Counted from the stretch's first letter, positions 8,719 through 19,600 are shown. The stretch: DNA of 64,000 nt from CAZIKB01 sp964539665 (GCA_964539665.1 CAZIKB010000003.1:66027-130026), one strand, 5' to 3'. A program made the numbers and translations. Notes: generated from the letters alone by a model not told the origin.

Positions 8719-10863
8719 ATGGATGTAAAAAGTCAAGCTAAAAAAAAGATTTTTGTAACCGGGGGTTCTGGATTTTTAGGTCGAGCAATAATAAGCCATC
8801 TTTTAACTGATGGTTTTCAGATCGTTGCACTGGCGCGGCGTTCGAATGTCCCCGAACATCTGAAGAATCCTGACATTAAATTAGTAGAGGGTGATGTTCG
8901 TGATTCCAAAAGTATACAAAAAGCTATGCGGGGCGTAGATTTCGTTGTCCATGCTGCTGCAACGATGCAAGGTTCCTGGGATGATTTCTATCAAATAAAT
9001 GTCGAAGCTACCAAAACGCTGCTGGATGCTGCTGTGAAGCATAAAGTGGAACGATTTATTTATATTAGTTCTGTGAGCGTTTATGCGCACGCCACGATGG
9101 AGAACGCTGCAGTGTTTACCGAAGATATGCCGTACGAGGGTGACGCGTTCACTAATTTCTACTCCAAATCAAAAATGGAAGCGGAGAAATTAGTCTGGCA
9201 GGCTATTAGCGAGAATAAATTATCCAGTGTGATATTGCGACCTGGTGCGATTTATGGCCCCGGAGGTAACATATTCCCGGCAACGCTTGGTTTGGGGCTC
9301 GGGGTTGACAAAATTATTTTATTCGGCGATTCCAAAACCGAGCTTCCGTTGAGTTATGTCGAAAATGTAGTTGACGCCATTGTGAAGTCAATTGAACAAA
9401 AGGAAGCTGTCGGGGAATGTTTCAATTTAGTTGAAGACCGGACACTCAGCCGGATAGATTATGCAAATGCCCTGAAATCAGAGGCCAATCCAAATCTGAA
9501 AATACTGCGTTTACCGCTCTGGTTCATGAATTTTGTAAAATTTACTCTGAAAACAGGATTCCGTCTGATAGGTAAAAAAGCGCCGTTGAGCGCATTAAAT
9601 CTAAAGTTATATTGCTCTTCAATAAAATACTCAAATGAAAAATATAAAAGAATTTTTGGTGCGAAACCTTATGTCGACTTTGATGAGAGTATTCATCGAA
9701 CCATGCAATGGCATAAGAAAAAAAGGACGCCAATTAGATCTCAGGGACTTCCAGGGGGGGAAGTCCTGCTTTCTACAAAACAAAAACTGAACGTTGGGAT
9801 CATCGGCTGTGGAAATATTGCTCATGTACATTTATTATTTTTGAAGAAGTTCAAGAATGTCGGCAAAATTTACATTGCCGATCCTCAACCAGCTGCTTTG
9901 AATGCGATCAGTAAAAAATATAAAGTAGCGAAAGGCTATAATGACTACCAGGAAATGCTTACTAAAGAACAGATTGATGTGGTTCACATTCTGGCGCCGC
10001 CGCAATTTCATGCAGAAATTACCGAGTTTGCTGCAAAACAGGACTGCCATGTTCTGGTTGAAAAGCCCATGGCTCTGGATTACAGGCAAGCCAAAAAGAT
10101 GCTGACAGTCGCCCAAAAAAGTAAAATAAAACTATGTGTTGTACACAATCATCTTTATGATAAAGTCATGGTCAAAGCCAGGGATATTCTTGCCCAGGGT
10201 GTTTTAGGACGCATCACCTATATTGAAAGTTGGTATGGAACCCAATTTGGCTCTTTTGCTCCGCCATTCGATCCGCAAAAATATTGGGGTTATTCATTGC
10301 CTGGTTCTCTTTACCAAGACTACTTACCCCACGCATTATATGTGCTGCTTGACATATTGGGCCGTGGCGAAATCAAAAATATTACGGCTAATTATATCGG
10401 CGGCGTGCCTTCCGTTGAAACCGATGAGCTAAAGATCATGTTTGAACACGAAAAGAAGGTGGGACTACTTTCCCTGTCTTTGTCGGTGGCGCCGCGTTAT
10501 CAGTTTATGAATATCTATGGTACGAACGGAACGGTGAAAATCGACTTCTTAAATAAAGTCGTATTTTTAGACAAGGAGATCGGCGGTGTTCCGAAAACCA
10601 TAAATCGGGCATTATCAGCTATGAAATATTCGAAGTTGCTGGGCACGGCCGCTATTCGAAATATCTTTACCATGCACAGGGTACAGCAAAATTTATTTGA
10701 AGGCACGGGCAGAATTATTCGGTTGTTTTATCGCAGCATTTTATTAGATGAGCCCGAACCTGTACCTGCAACCGAAGGCTTACAGGTCATGAACCTTCTG
10801 GATCAAATTTGGTCTGAAATTAATACAAAGGAATCCGCACCTCAGAAAAAAATGCCTGCGTAA
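8719..10863 (+). CDS. Fusion: NAD-dependent epimerase/dehydratase + Gfo/Idh/MocA oxidoreductase
   Basis: A 714-residue protein with two complete enzymes. Residues about 10-330 form an extended SDR (GGSGFLG at 15-21, EGDVRDS, HAAATMQGSW, YSKSKMEAEK with the Tyr-x3-Lys pair, LRPGAIYGPG). After a short basic linker (about 335-355), residues from about 358 form a Gfo/Idh/MocA oxidoreductase. It has GIIGCGNIAHVH, ADPQ, an EKPMALD catalytic-lysine motif near 447-453, and a C-terminal sheet domain. Both bind NAD(P) and typically act on nucleotide sugars or inositols, so consecutive steps on one sugar (for example 3-keto sugar formation and reduction) are plausible. There is no membrane segment. The fusion is continuous in one frame with no sign of assembly error. 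It is the last gene before a 358-base gap. Confidence 0.88.
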   Translation: MDVKSQAKKKIFVTGGSGFLGRAIISHLLTDGFQIVALARRSNVPEHLKNPDIKLVEGDVRDSKSIQKAMRGVDFVVHAAATMQGSWDDFYQINVEATKTLLDAAVKHKVERFIYISSVSVYAHATMENAAVFTEDMPYEGDAFTNFYSKSKMEAEKLVWQAISENKLSSVILRPGAIYGPGGNIFPATLGLGLGVDKIILFGDSKTELPLSYVENVVDAIVKSIEQKEAVGECFNLVEDRTLSRIDYANALKSEANPNLKILRLPLWFMNFVKFTLKTGFRLIGKKAPLSALNLKLYCSSIKYSNEKYKRIFGAKPYVDFDESIHRTMQWHKKKRTPIRSQGLPGGEVLLSTKQKLNVGIIGCGNIAHVHLLFLKKFKNVGKIYIADPQPAALNAISKKYKVAKGYNDYQEMLTKEQIDVVHILAPPQFHAEITEFAAKQDCHVLVEKPMALDYRQAKKMLTVAQKSKIKLCVVHNHLYDKVMVKARDILAQGVLGRITYIESWYGTQFGSFAPPFDPQKYWGYSLPGSLYQDYLPHALYVLLDILGRGEIKNITANYIGGVPSVETDELKIMFEHEKKVGLLSLSLSVAPRYQFMNIYGTNGTVKIDFLNKVVFLDKEIGGVPKTINRALSAMKYSKLLGTAAIRNIFTMHRVQQNLFEGTGRIIRLFYRSILLDEPEPVPATEGLQVMNLLDQIWSEINTKESAPQKKMPA

Positions 10864-11221
10864 TTCCTTGCTTAATTAGTAACTGGACAGACGAGCATAA
10901 ATAAATTTTGAACTTACTATCGTAGCTGACTTCCCGAAATCTCTAAATCGGGAATCCATGTGAGTTGGGCCTGGATTCCCGCTTCAAACATGCGGGAAAG
11001 ACTTATTTATAGAAAGAAATGAAAAATTGTCAGGCTGACAGGATGAAGAGCTCTAAAACTGGATCAGGTAAAATAAAAAACAATTTGATTTCATTCAGGA
11101 TGAATCTTTCTCATGTCTATGTAAGCTTCTGTTTATTAAAAAGATTCTTCCAGAATGACAGTGGCCGTTTTTGTTTTAATATTCCGTGTAAAATCCGTGT
11201 CCTTCCGTGGTTAAAGGCTGT
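10864..11221 (+). other. Intergenic region with nested inverted repeats
   Basis: A 358-base stretch between the fusion gene and the flippase with no convincing gene. It holds the nested hairpin sequence listed separately at 10931-10998. It also holds a sequence near 11141-11160 (AAGATTCTTCCAGAATGACA) and another near 11181-11212 that resemble short intergenic repeats I recall from many environmental bacterial genomes. A 68-codon open frame here has no coding features. Confidence 0.5.
10931..10998. repeat. Four-arm nested inverted repeat (alternative hairpins)
   Basis: Four arms are visible: TTCCCGA (10931-10937), TCGGGAATCCA (10948-10958), TGGATTCCCGC (10972-10982) and GCGGGAA (10992-10998). 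Arms 1/2, 2/3 (10-base perfect match CGGGAATCCA/TGGATTCCCG) and 3/4 can each pair, so mutually exclusive hairpins are possible. No U-run follows the last arm. It may be a small dispersed palindromic repeat or an attenuator-like leader for the flippase gene. Confidence 0.55.
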
Positions 11222-12643
11222 ATGATTTCCCGGGCGACAATTTTATTGATGACCAGCCAGGTCATCTTTTTATTTTCCGGCTTTCTGATAAATTCTGGAT
11301 TAGCCCGCATTTTCAAACCAATAGATTATGGCACCTTTGGACTCGTCATGTCTATTTTGGTGATTGTTGAGTTGTTTGTAATTACAGGCATTCCTGAAGC
11401 CATTCAAAAATTTGGCGGGGAACGTCCCGAGGTAATGTCGAAGCTAATTTCCAAAACACTTCCCTGGCAAATAGTTTATGCCATAATTGTTTTTCTGATT
11501 TTTTGGTTAATTGCCCCCTTGTTGTCCAATATTTTTGGGGACTCTGAGTTAACATTTTATTTAAGAATAGCTGGAATTGACATAATCATTTATGGTTTGT
11601 ATAAATATTTTTTGGGAGTGCAAAATGGCCTGCATCGATTTTTTCACTACACGATATTAGGCATTACCTATTCTCTGGCAAAGTTAGCTGCCATTCTTGG
11701 TTTAGTCTGGTTAGGATTCTCCATATCCGGAGCGCTGGTTGGCAATATTATCGGCTCAGTGCTTGCCCTGATTTTAGCTTTTATGTTTTCACGGGTTCCT
11801 GAATCTGAAGTGGAATTAGAATCGAGATCCTATACTTCTTTTGTAATTCAGAATGTGTTTTATTTTGTTGGTTTAAATCTGTTTTTTTCAATTGATCTTT
11901 GGTTTGTAAAATATTATATACCAGGAGCCGGGGTAGGTTTATATGTTTCTGCTTCGGTTTTAGCAAAAGTGACCTATTTGATATCGGTGGCTCTTTCGGC
12001 TGTTTTGCTGCCTTCTTTGTCCAGAACCATCAAATTGCAACAACAGCAAAGAACCAATGCGCTTATTAAAGACTCGCTACGTTATCTCATGATTTTTTTA
12101 GTTTTAATAAATACAGTCATAATTATTAATTCAACCGGGATCATCAAGTTGTTTTTTGGTGATGATTACATAGCGGCTGCCTCTGTTTTAAGTATTTTAA
12201 TAGTAGGCCTGTCTTTCTTTACTATGATGGCAATAATCAACACAATCATGATTGCTAACAATCAAATGCGGGCCAGTTTAGTTCTTATATTAGGCCTGCT
12301 AATTTTGGATTGCATCTTAAATCGAATATTAGTGCCTCACTATCAATTGTACGGTGCAGCTATCGCAACAGCAACAGTTGGCTTGCTTGGAACGATTTTA
12401 GGCGGATTATATGTTTTTAAAGAATTCAAATCTCTCATAATATCTTTCTCCTTGGTACGCTTAACAGCCATCACTCTATTTGTCTTTTTTATCGCAAATT
12501 TAATGAATCAAATACATATAGATGTGATATTAAAATCGGTGCTTTTGGGGAGTATTTTTTTATTTCTATTGTGGCTAACCAGGGAAATAACTTCCGTTGA
12601 TTTACGTCGATTTAAAGAGTCTCTTGGATTTTCAAATACTTAA
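11222..12643 (+). CDS. Polysaccharide flippase, MOP superfamily (Wzx-like)
   Basis: A 473-residue polytopic membrane protein with about 12-14 hydrophobic segments, opening MISRATILLMTSQVIFLFSG. This is typical of the MATE/MOP exporters that flip undecaprenyl-diphosphate-linked oligosaccharides across the inner membrane. Characteristic features are the N-terminal NSGLARIFKPIDYGTFGL and PEAIQKFGGE segments. A GTG start at 11207 is open, but ATG at 11222 fits the family N-terminus better. It heads the second gene group, followed after 90 bases by a GT39 enzyme. A second flippase at 29812 suggests two glycans or two export units. Confidence 0.88.
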   Translation: MISRATILLMTSQVIFLFSGFLINSGLARIFKPIDYGTFGLVMSILVIVELFVITGIPEAIQKFGGERPEVMSKLISKTLPWQIVYAIIVFLIFWLIAPLLSNIFGDSELTFYLRIAGIDIIIYGLYKYFLGVQNGLHRFFHYTILGITYSLAKLAAILGLVWLGFSISGALVGNIIGSVLALILAFMFSRVPESEVELESRSYTSFVIQNVFYFVGLNLFFSIDLWFVKYYIPGAGVGLYVSASVLAKVTYLISVALSAVLLPSLSRTIKLQQQQRTNALIKDSLRYLMIFLVLINTVIIINSTGIIKLFFGDDYIAAASVLSILIVGLSFFTMMAIINTIMIANNQMRASLVLILGLLILDCILNRILVPHYQLYGAAIATATVGLLGTILGGLYVFKEFKSLIISFSLVRLTAITLFVFFIANLMNQIHIDVILKSVLLGSIFLFLLWLTREITSVDLRRFKESLGFSNT

Positions 12644-12733
12644 CTTGAATTACTCCTGGCATGGCCAGGCAGAAAAAAAATATCAACTTCAAACTAAAAT
12701 CATTTGAAATAATTGGGTAATTTCATTTAAAAA

Positions 12734-14419
12734 ATGATTAGTTCTAACTTTAATAATAAACTCGCGAAGAGATTAATTTATTTATGGCTGTTGGGCTGTC
12801 TGTGTATTGGTGGATTCCTACGTTTTTATCAATTGGGCGGTCCAAGTGTTTGGGTTGACGAGTTGAATCACCTTTATGCGGGACAATCATTAATAGAAAA
12901 CGGCAGCCCGGAGCTCCCTTCCGGACAATTATACGATCGCGCATTGATATACTCGAAATTAGTTTCATACTCATTCCAGGTGCTGGGTGTTAATGAATTT
13001 AGTTTGCGACTGCCCAGCGCAATAATTGGCCTGTTATGTTTAGTTCTAATTTATTTCGTAGCAAAACGTTTTTTTGGAGTAACTCCAGCACTGTTATCTG
13101 TATTATTTTTAGCTATTTCGCCGTTTGAGATTGGTTGGTCACGAATTTCAAGAATGTACACGCTATTCCAGTTTTTATTCCTCCTGGGAATTTATACTTT
13201 TTATCTTGGTTTTGAAAGTGAAAACAAAGATACGTTTTCGAGAGTACAAACGAATATATTAAAGCGGTTCACAGCGGGGGGAATTATTAATTTCATAGAA
13301 AGTTGGAATCTCAATCTTATTTGGCTATCAATTTCAGTCATATTTCTAACGGTATCCTACTTTGTGCATCAGCTCACTGCCTTATTTTTTGTTGGAATTC
13401 TGTTTTATTTAGCGCTCATGTTTTTAGTACAATGGCGTAATGAAAGTTTTTTGCAGGCGCTAAAGGGGAAATATTTCATACTTTTGGTTTTATCGCTGGG
13501 CATGACGGGGATTATGATTTTAGTTGTTCCCGGAATAATTGCATTTGTGCAATACGCTGTTTTATATTCGCCCAAATGGGCTGCCATGCCTAAATTCCAA
13601 AATCCCAAACTTTATCTTGATTTTATTTTTGACCAATATAATTTTCCCATGGGAGTGTTGTTTGTATTAGGCATCTACCAGGTGATGAGCAGGTTACATC
13701 GATTTGGATATTATATTGTTTCTATTTTCATGGCTTGTCTGTTACTGTTTACATTTGTTTTTTCTTACCGGCATTTGCAGTATTTGTACAATATTTATCC
13801 AATATTAATTATAGTCAGCGCTTACGCATTTTCAAATATTGTCAATAGTGAATCAGGAAGAATTAAAACAGCCTGGTTCAAAAAGAGTCGATTAAATGAT
13901 GTGATTTTTAAGGCGCTCATTGTTTGTTGTTTTTTAGTCTGGATTCCACTGACTCCATCCTTACGGTTAGCAAGGCGTATTCCATTCTCTAAGGATGGCG
14001 GTTTCAATGGCGCTGTTTTTTTGACGGAACATCGACAGGCTTGCAATTACATACGAGAAAATTGCAGAAATGATGATCTGATAATATCATCAGACGCATT
14101 GGGAACACTTTACTATCTGGAGCGAGTCGATTATGATCTTAATTTTGCAGATTTTGATCTTTCAAAAGAAAAAGATTTAAAAAATAATCAGGGAGAATAT
14201 TTTGATCTTTACTCTGGAAAACCGTTCTTACAAAGTGTGTCGCAGTTACAAACCTTAATGGAACAATACAACTCTATTTGGCTGGTCTCTGAAGACTATA
14301 AATTTTCCCGGGCGCCAGTTTATGTACCGACCCCTATTCGGGAATTTGTTTTAGCTAATTTTGAAAAAGTATTCACAACAAAGAATGGTACTATTTTAGT
14401 GTTTCATTTTTCCAAATAA
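12734..14419 (+). CDS. GT39/ArnT-like membrane glycosyltransferase
   Basis: A 561-residue GT-C fold protein with many hydrophobic segments. The first periplasmic loop carries LGGPSVWVDELNHLYAG, where Asp-Glu matches the catalytic acidic motif of the PMT/ArnT family. ISRMYTLFQFLF follows in the next segment. The C-terminal 110 residues form a soluble, presumably periplasmic, domain (RQACNYIRENCRNDDLIISS). The family moves sugars from polyprenyl-phosphate donors to acceptors on the periplasmic side, which fits the polyprenyl-phosphate GT2 enzymes upstream. Donor and acceptor are unknown. Two further genes of this type occur at 24821 and 58340. Confidence 0.82.
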   Translation: MISSNFNNKLAKRLIYLWLLGCLCIGGFLRFYQLGGPSVWVDELNHLYAGQSLIENGSPELPSGQLYDRALIYSKLVSYSFQVLGVNEFSLRLPSAIIGLLCLVLIYFVAKRFFGVTPALLSVLFLAISPFEIGWSRISRMYTLFQFLFLLGIYTFYLGFESENKDTFSRVQTNILKRFTAGGIINFIESWNLNLIWLSISVIFLTVSYFVHQLTALFFVGILFYLALMFLVQWRNESFLQALKGKYFILLVLSLGMTGIMILVVPGIIAFVQYAVLYSPKWAAMPKFQNPKLYLDFIFDQYNFPMGVLFVLGIYQVMSRLHRFGYYIVSIFMACLLLFTFVFSYRHLQYLYNIYPILIIVSAYAFSNIVNSESGRIKTAWFKKSRLNDVIFKALIVCCFLVWIPLTPSLRLARRIPFSKDGGFNGAVFLTEHRQACNYIRENCRNDDLIISSDALGTLYYLERVDYDLNFADFDLSKEKDLKNNQGEYFDLYSGKPFLQSVSQLQTLMEQYNSIWLVSEDYKFSRAPVYVPTPIREFVLANFEKVFTTKNGTILVFHFSK

Positions 14420-14470
14420 TTAACTATATTTTTGTATTAATTTATTGAAAAATAATGGTCAGGTAAAAAA

Positions 14471-15583
14471 TTGAGCGAATCGAAATTGAAAATTGCAATT
14501 ATGGGTATTCGGGGTATTCCTGCAAATTATGGCGGCTTTGAAACTTTCGCGGAACAACTTGCTCCCCTATTAGTTCAACGCGGGCATGATGTTACGGTTT
14601 ATGGGCGCTCCAATTGTATTAAATATGAAAATCAGTATTATAAGGGAGTGCGATTGGTCATCCTGCCGACTATTTCCCATAAATATCTTGATACGGTTGC
14701 TCACACATTATTCTGTGCCATCCATGCCTTAAAAGAACGATTTGATGTGATTTTAATGTGTAACAGTGCAAATGCCTACTGTGCATTCATACCGCGCCTT
14801 GTTGGCACGCCGGTAGCGCTCAATGTCGACGGCCTGGAATGGAAACGCTCAAAATGGAATAAACTCGGACAATGGTTCTACCTCATTTCTGAAAGGCTGG
14901 CCACATTTACAGCGACAGAATTGGTTTCCGACGCCCGTGAAATCGAAAAATATTATCAGGATAAATTTAACAAATCTTCGACATTTATTCCTTATGGCGC
15001 TCCCACAGATAAAGTCGAGTCCCTGGAGGTTTTAAAGCAATTCGATTTACAGCCTCAACAGTATGTGCTTTATGTCAGCAGATTGGAACCGGAAAATAAT
15101 GCACACCTGGTCGTAAAAGCTTTTGAAAATGTTAAAACGGATTTGAAATGTGTGATAGTAGGCGACGCGCCTTATAATGGGGAGTATATTCAAAATTTAA
15201 AAAAGACCAAGGATCCGCGGATCATTTTTACAGGCTATGTGTTTGGTAAAGGTTATCGGGAATTGCAGTCAAATGCCTATTTTTATGTACAGGGAACAGA
15301 AGTAGGCGGAACTCATCCGGCTCTGCTCGAGGGTATGGGACACGGCAATTGTGTCTTAGCCAATGATGTTCCGGAACATCGGGAGGTTTTAGGAGATTCA
15401 GGAGTATATTTCAGCTCCAGGGAAAATGGCGGGCTTTCTGAAAAAATGCAGTACCTCCTTGATCATCCTGAATTAGTGAATGAATATGGTCAAAAAGCAG
15501 TTTCGAGAATTAAGAAATATTATTCATGGGATAAAGTCACAGAGGAGTATGAGAACTTATTTTATCAATTATCAAAGAAATAA
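14471..15583 (+). CDS. GT4 glycosyltransferase with DUF1972 N-terminus
   Basis: A 370-residue GT-B enzyme. The N-terminal KIAIMGIRGIPANYGGFET is the signature of the DUF1972 / rhamnosyltransferase-type group. The C-terminal GT4 domain contains YVLYVSRLEPENNAH, CVIVGDAPYNG, FTGYVFGKGYREL and the donor-site EVGGTHPALLEGMGHGN with the E-x7-E spacing. The start codon is TTG (residues MSESKLKIA...). It is followed three bases later by carA, so the gene lies at the head of the carbamoylation operon. It probably adds a deoxyhexose or hexose to the repeat unit. The donor is inferred only from family habit. Confidence 0.85.
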   Translation: MSESKLKIAIMGIRGIPANYGGFETFAEQLAPLLVQRGHDVTVYGRSNCIKYENQYYKGVRLVILPTISHKYLDTVAHTLFCAIHALKERFDVILMCNSANAYCAFIPRLVGTPVALNVDGLEWKRSKWNKLGQWFYLISERLATFTATELVSDAREIEKYYQDKFNKSSTFIPYGAPTDKVESLEVLKQFDLQPQQYVLYVSRLEPENNAHLVVKAFENVKTDLKCVIVGDAPYNGEYIQNLKKTKDPRIIFTGYVFGKGYRELQSNAYFYVQGTEVGGTHPALLEGMGHGNCVLANDVPEHREVLGDSGVYFSSRENGGLSEKMQYLLDHPELVNEYGQKAVSRIKKYYSWDKVTEEYENLFYQLSKK

Positions 15584-15586
15584 ATT

Positions 15587-16645
15587 ATGATTTCTAAATT
15601 AGTTTTAGAAGATGGTTCGGTATATACTGGTGAGGCTTTTGGCGATCTCAAATCTGTGGCGGGCGAAGTCGTGTTCAACACTGGAATGGTGGGATACCCT
15701 GAGTGCATGACAGATCCTTCCTATGAAGGTCAAATTCTTATTTTCACCTATCCGCTTATCGGCAACTATGGTGTTCCATCTGCTCAGGGTGGAAATGGTT
15801 TGTTGGAACAAAATTTTGAATCAGATAGAATCCATATTGCCGGTTTGGTTGTGTCTGAACATTCCAGAGATTTTAGCCACTGGAAAGGCCAATCAAATTT
15901 AGACACCTGGCTTAAGTCAAATCAAGTCCCGGGGATAAGCGGCATAGACAGCCGTTTATTGACTCAAAAGTTGCGAGAAAAAGGCTCAATGCTGGGTAAG
16001 TTGGTTACTCACCATCATGATGTTGATTTTAAAGATCCAAATCTGGAAAATTTAGTGGCGAGAGTTTCTCCAAATAAACCCATTGAATATGGCAATGGTA
16101 GTAAGAGAGTGCTGGTTGTCCATTGTGGATGTAAATTAAATATCATCCGCTGCCTTTTAAAAAGAAATGTTTCTGTTTTAGCAGTGCCATGGGATTGGGA
16201 AATCGGCAAAGAACAGTTTGATGGAGTGGTAATTTCTAATGGACCTGGCGATCCAAAGATGTGTGATGTTACCATAAGAAACATCCGGAAATTATTTGAT
16301 CGAGACCTGCCAGTTTTCGGTATCTGTTTAGGTAATCAGATTCTTGCTTTAGCTGCAGGGGCGGATACATATAAGCTAAAATATGGACACAGAAGCCAGA
16401 ATCAACCCTGTATACTTGTAGGAAGTAAACGTTGTTATATTACTTCGCAGAATCATGGCTATGCGGTTGATGAAAAGTCTTTGACAGCAGATTGGGAACC
16501 CTGGTTTTTTAACGCCAATGATGGCACTAATGAAGGCATCCGAAATCGCACCAAGCCGTTTTTTGGAGTACAATTTCATCCAGAGGCTTCACCCGGCCCT
16601 CTCGATACCAGTTATCTTTTTGATGAATATATAAAATTGTTATAA
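15587..16645 (+). CDS. carA: Carbamoyl-phosphate synthase, glutamine amidotransferase (small) subunit
   Basis: A 352-residue small subunit. The N-terminal CPSase domain has EVVFNTGMVGYPE and TDPSYEGQIL. The class I glutaminase triad is visible as Cys247 in GICLGNQ, His331 and Glu333 in FHPEA. It hydrolyses glutamine and passes ammonia to CarB to make carbamoyl phosphate. Segments such as VPWD, YKLKYGHRSQNQP and ITSQNHGYAVD match what I remember of Bacteroidota CarA and the glutaminase part of eukaryotic CAD rather than the proteobacterial type. It lies one base from carB and directly upstream of a carbamoyltransferase. A dedicated supply of carbamoyl phosphate for glycan decoration is therefore likely. 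It could also serve pyrimidine and arginine synthesis if no other copy exists in the genome. Confidence 0.93.
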   Translation: MISKLVLEDGSVYTGEAFGDLKSVAGEVVFNTGMVGYPECMTDPSYEGQILIFTYPLIGNYGVPSAQGGNGLLEQNFESDRIHIAGLVVSEHSRDFSHWKGQSNLDTWLKSNQVPGISGIDSRLLTQKLREKGSMLGKLVTHHHDVDFKDPNLENLVARVSPNKPIEYGNGSKRVLVVHCGCKLNIIRCLLKRNVSVLAVPWDWEIGKEQFDGVVISNGPGDPKMCDVTIRNIRKLFDRDLPVFGICLGNQILALAAGADTYKLKYGHRSQNQPCILVGSKRCYITSQNHGYAVDEKSLTADWEPWFFNANDGTNEGIRNRTKPFFGVQFHPEASPGPLDTSYLFDEYIKLL

Positions 16646-16646
16646 T

Positions 16647-19600
16647 ATGGAAAATCTCCCCAAAAAAGTTATCGTATTAGGAAGCTCTGCGCTCAAAATT
16701 GGTGAAGCTGGAGAATTCGATTATTCTGGCAGCCAGGCTATTAAAGCTTTAAAGGAAACCGGAATCCAAACCGTTTTGGTGAATCCAAATATTGCTACAA
16801 TTCAAACCTCGGAACATTTAGCAGATCAGGTGTACTTTTTACCTGTGAATGCATATTTTACTGAGAAGATTATTGAGAAAGAAAAACCAGATGGGATTTT
16901 GCTTGCTTTCGGTGGTCAAACAGCGCTCAACTGTGGGCTTGAATTGTCAAAGAATGGCGTATTTGAAAAGCATAATCTAAGAATATTAGGTAGTCCTCTG
17001 AAAGCCATTCAAGAAACAGAAGATCGTGGTCTATTTGTAAAACGCTTACGGGAAATTGAAGTTGATGTACCTCGAAGCGTGGCGGTTAATTCTACTGAGG
17101 AAGCTTTAGCAACGGCTCGAAAAATCGGCTACCCTGTGATGATTCGAATTGCTTTTGCTTTGGGCGGGCTTGGTTCAGGGATTTGTGTCTCTGAAAACGA
17201 GATCAGGGAATTGGCGGATAAGGCTTTTTCATTTACCAACCAGATACTTATTGAGGAATACCTGCAGGGCTGGAAAGAAGTCGAATACGAAGTTGTTCGT
17301 GATGTTTATAATAATTGCATCACTGTTTGTAATATGGAGAATTTTGATCCCTTGGGCATACATACTGGCGAAAGTATTGTAGTTGCACCGAGCCAAACCT
17401 TGAATAACCATGAATATCATCGACTCCGTGAAATCTCTATTCGGGTTGTTCGACACATTGGAATTGTCGGAGAATGTAATGTGCAGTTTGCATTAAATCC
17501 TCTGACCGGGGATTACCAGGTCATAGAAGTGAATGCACGTTTGTCACGAAGCTCTGCCCTGGCCTCAAAAGCAACGGGCTATCCATTGGCATTCATTGCA
17601 GCAAAACTGGCCTTAGGATTTGGTTTGACTGATTTAAAGAATTCGATTACCCAAACAACCATGGCCTGTTTTGAACCAGCTTTAGATTATGTTGTGGTGA
17701 AAATTCCTCGCTGGGATTTAAAGAAGTTTCACCGGGTTTCCACAAGGATTGGCTCTGGCATGAAATCTGTGGGCGAAGTCATGGCCATCGGGCGGTCGTT
17801 TGAAGAGGCATTGCAAAAAGCTTTAAGAATGCTGGACATTGGGGTTTCAGGTCTGACCGGTAATGACCATCTGGAATTTGAAGATGTGAAAACCGAATTA
17901 ACTCATCCCACGGACGAGCGCATTTTCGCGATTGTAAGTGCGTTCAAAGCGGGTATCTCAATTGAAGAAGTCCATAAATTAACCAACATTGACAACTGGT
18001 TTCTTTATAAGATCCAACATATACTTCAAGTTGAGAAGTTGCTTAATGGATATAAAAGTGGTATTTGTCCAAGAGGCACATTATTAGAGGCTAAACGCGC
18101 TGGCTTTTCTGATTGTCAGATTGCAAAAAATTTAGATTGCCATGATGACGATGTTCGGCGTATGCGCAAGAATTATGGTATCAAGCCTTGCGTGAAACAA
18201 ATCGACACCCTGGCTGCTGAATATCCGGCACAAACAAATTATCTCTACCTAACCTACAATGGCGAGTCTGATGATATCGATTTTCAAATAACAAATTCTG
18301 TGATTGTACTGGGTTCCGGAGTGTACCGAATCGGCAGCTCTGTCGAGTTTGATTGGTGCTGCGTTAACGCAGTTATGACTTTAAGAGAACTGGGCTACAA
18401 AACCATTCTTATAAATTATAATCCGGAAACTGTAAGTACGGACTATGATGAATGTGACCGATTGTATTTTGATGAACTTAGCTTTGAAACCATTTTTGAT
18501 ATTTATGAAAAAGAAAAACCACATGGAGTGATCATTTCCATGGGAGGGCAAATTCCAAACAATTTAGCCATGAAATTTCATCAGGCAGGCATGAATGTTT
18601 TGGGAACGACCTCTCAAAATATTGATAATGCAGAGGACCGACACAAATTTTCAACTTTATTAGATACGCTAAAAATTGATCAGCCTGAATGGAACGAACT
18701 GGTTTCGACAGAGGAGGCAAAAGCGTTTGCCAAAAAAGTTAATTACCCGGTATTGGTTCGTCCTTCTTATGTTTTAAGCGGCGCTGCTATGGGAGTGGCC
18801 TCGACTGATGTGGAGCTTACCAAGCTGTTAGAAAGAGCCGCGGAAATTTCCTCTGAATTTCCTGTCGTTATCAGTAAATTTTTGGAGAACGCCAAAGAAA
18901 TTGAATTTGATGGAGTGGCTCAAAAAGGTGAGTTAATTGTTTATGCAATTTCAGAACATGTGGAGAACGCCGGGGTGCATTCCGGCGATGCTACATTGGT
19001 TTTACCGCCTCAAAGAACTTACATCGAAACCATTCGACAGGTGCGCAGCATTTCCAGAAAAATAGCCCAGGCTCTGCAAATAACCGGCCCGTTTAATATG
19101 CAATTCATCGCTAAAAATAACGATGTGAAAGTAATAGAATGCAATTTAAGAGCTTCACGAAGTTTTCCTTTCGTTTCAAAGGTTGTTAAGGTTAATTTTA
19201 TTGATATCGCCACTCGTGTTCTTTTAGGTGAAATCGTGCCTAAAAGTGATAAATCATTTATGGAGCTCGAATATGTTGGAGTTAAAGCTCCGCATTTTTC
19301 CTTTACCCGTCTACAGGGTGCGGATCCTACCCTGGGCGTTGAAATGGCCTCAACAGGCGAAGTAGGCTGCCTGGGAGATGACTTTGAAGAAGCGTTTCTT
19401 AAAGCGTTAATTTCAGTTGGATTTAAATTACCTGTCCGTTCAATTTTAATTTCGACTGGTCCCCTTGAAAACAAAGCCGAATTTATTTCCAGCGCAAAAA
19501 TACTCATGGATTTAGGTGTAAGAATATATTCCACTAAAGGAACTTCAGAATTTATGAAGCAATACGGAATAGACACCGATATTCTATATTGGCCTCTGGA

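Noticed and set aside
11019..11225. A 68-codon open frame before the flippase
   Set aside because: It is built from repeat-like intergenic sequence, has no family features and runs into the flippase start.
19019..19576. A 185-codon minus-strand open frame inside carB
   Set aside because: It lies entirely within a strongly conserved gene on the other strand and shows no family motif, so it is a shadow frame.
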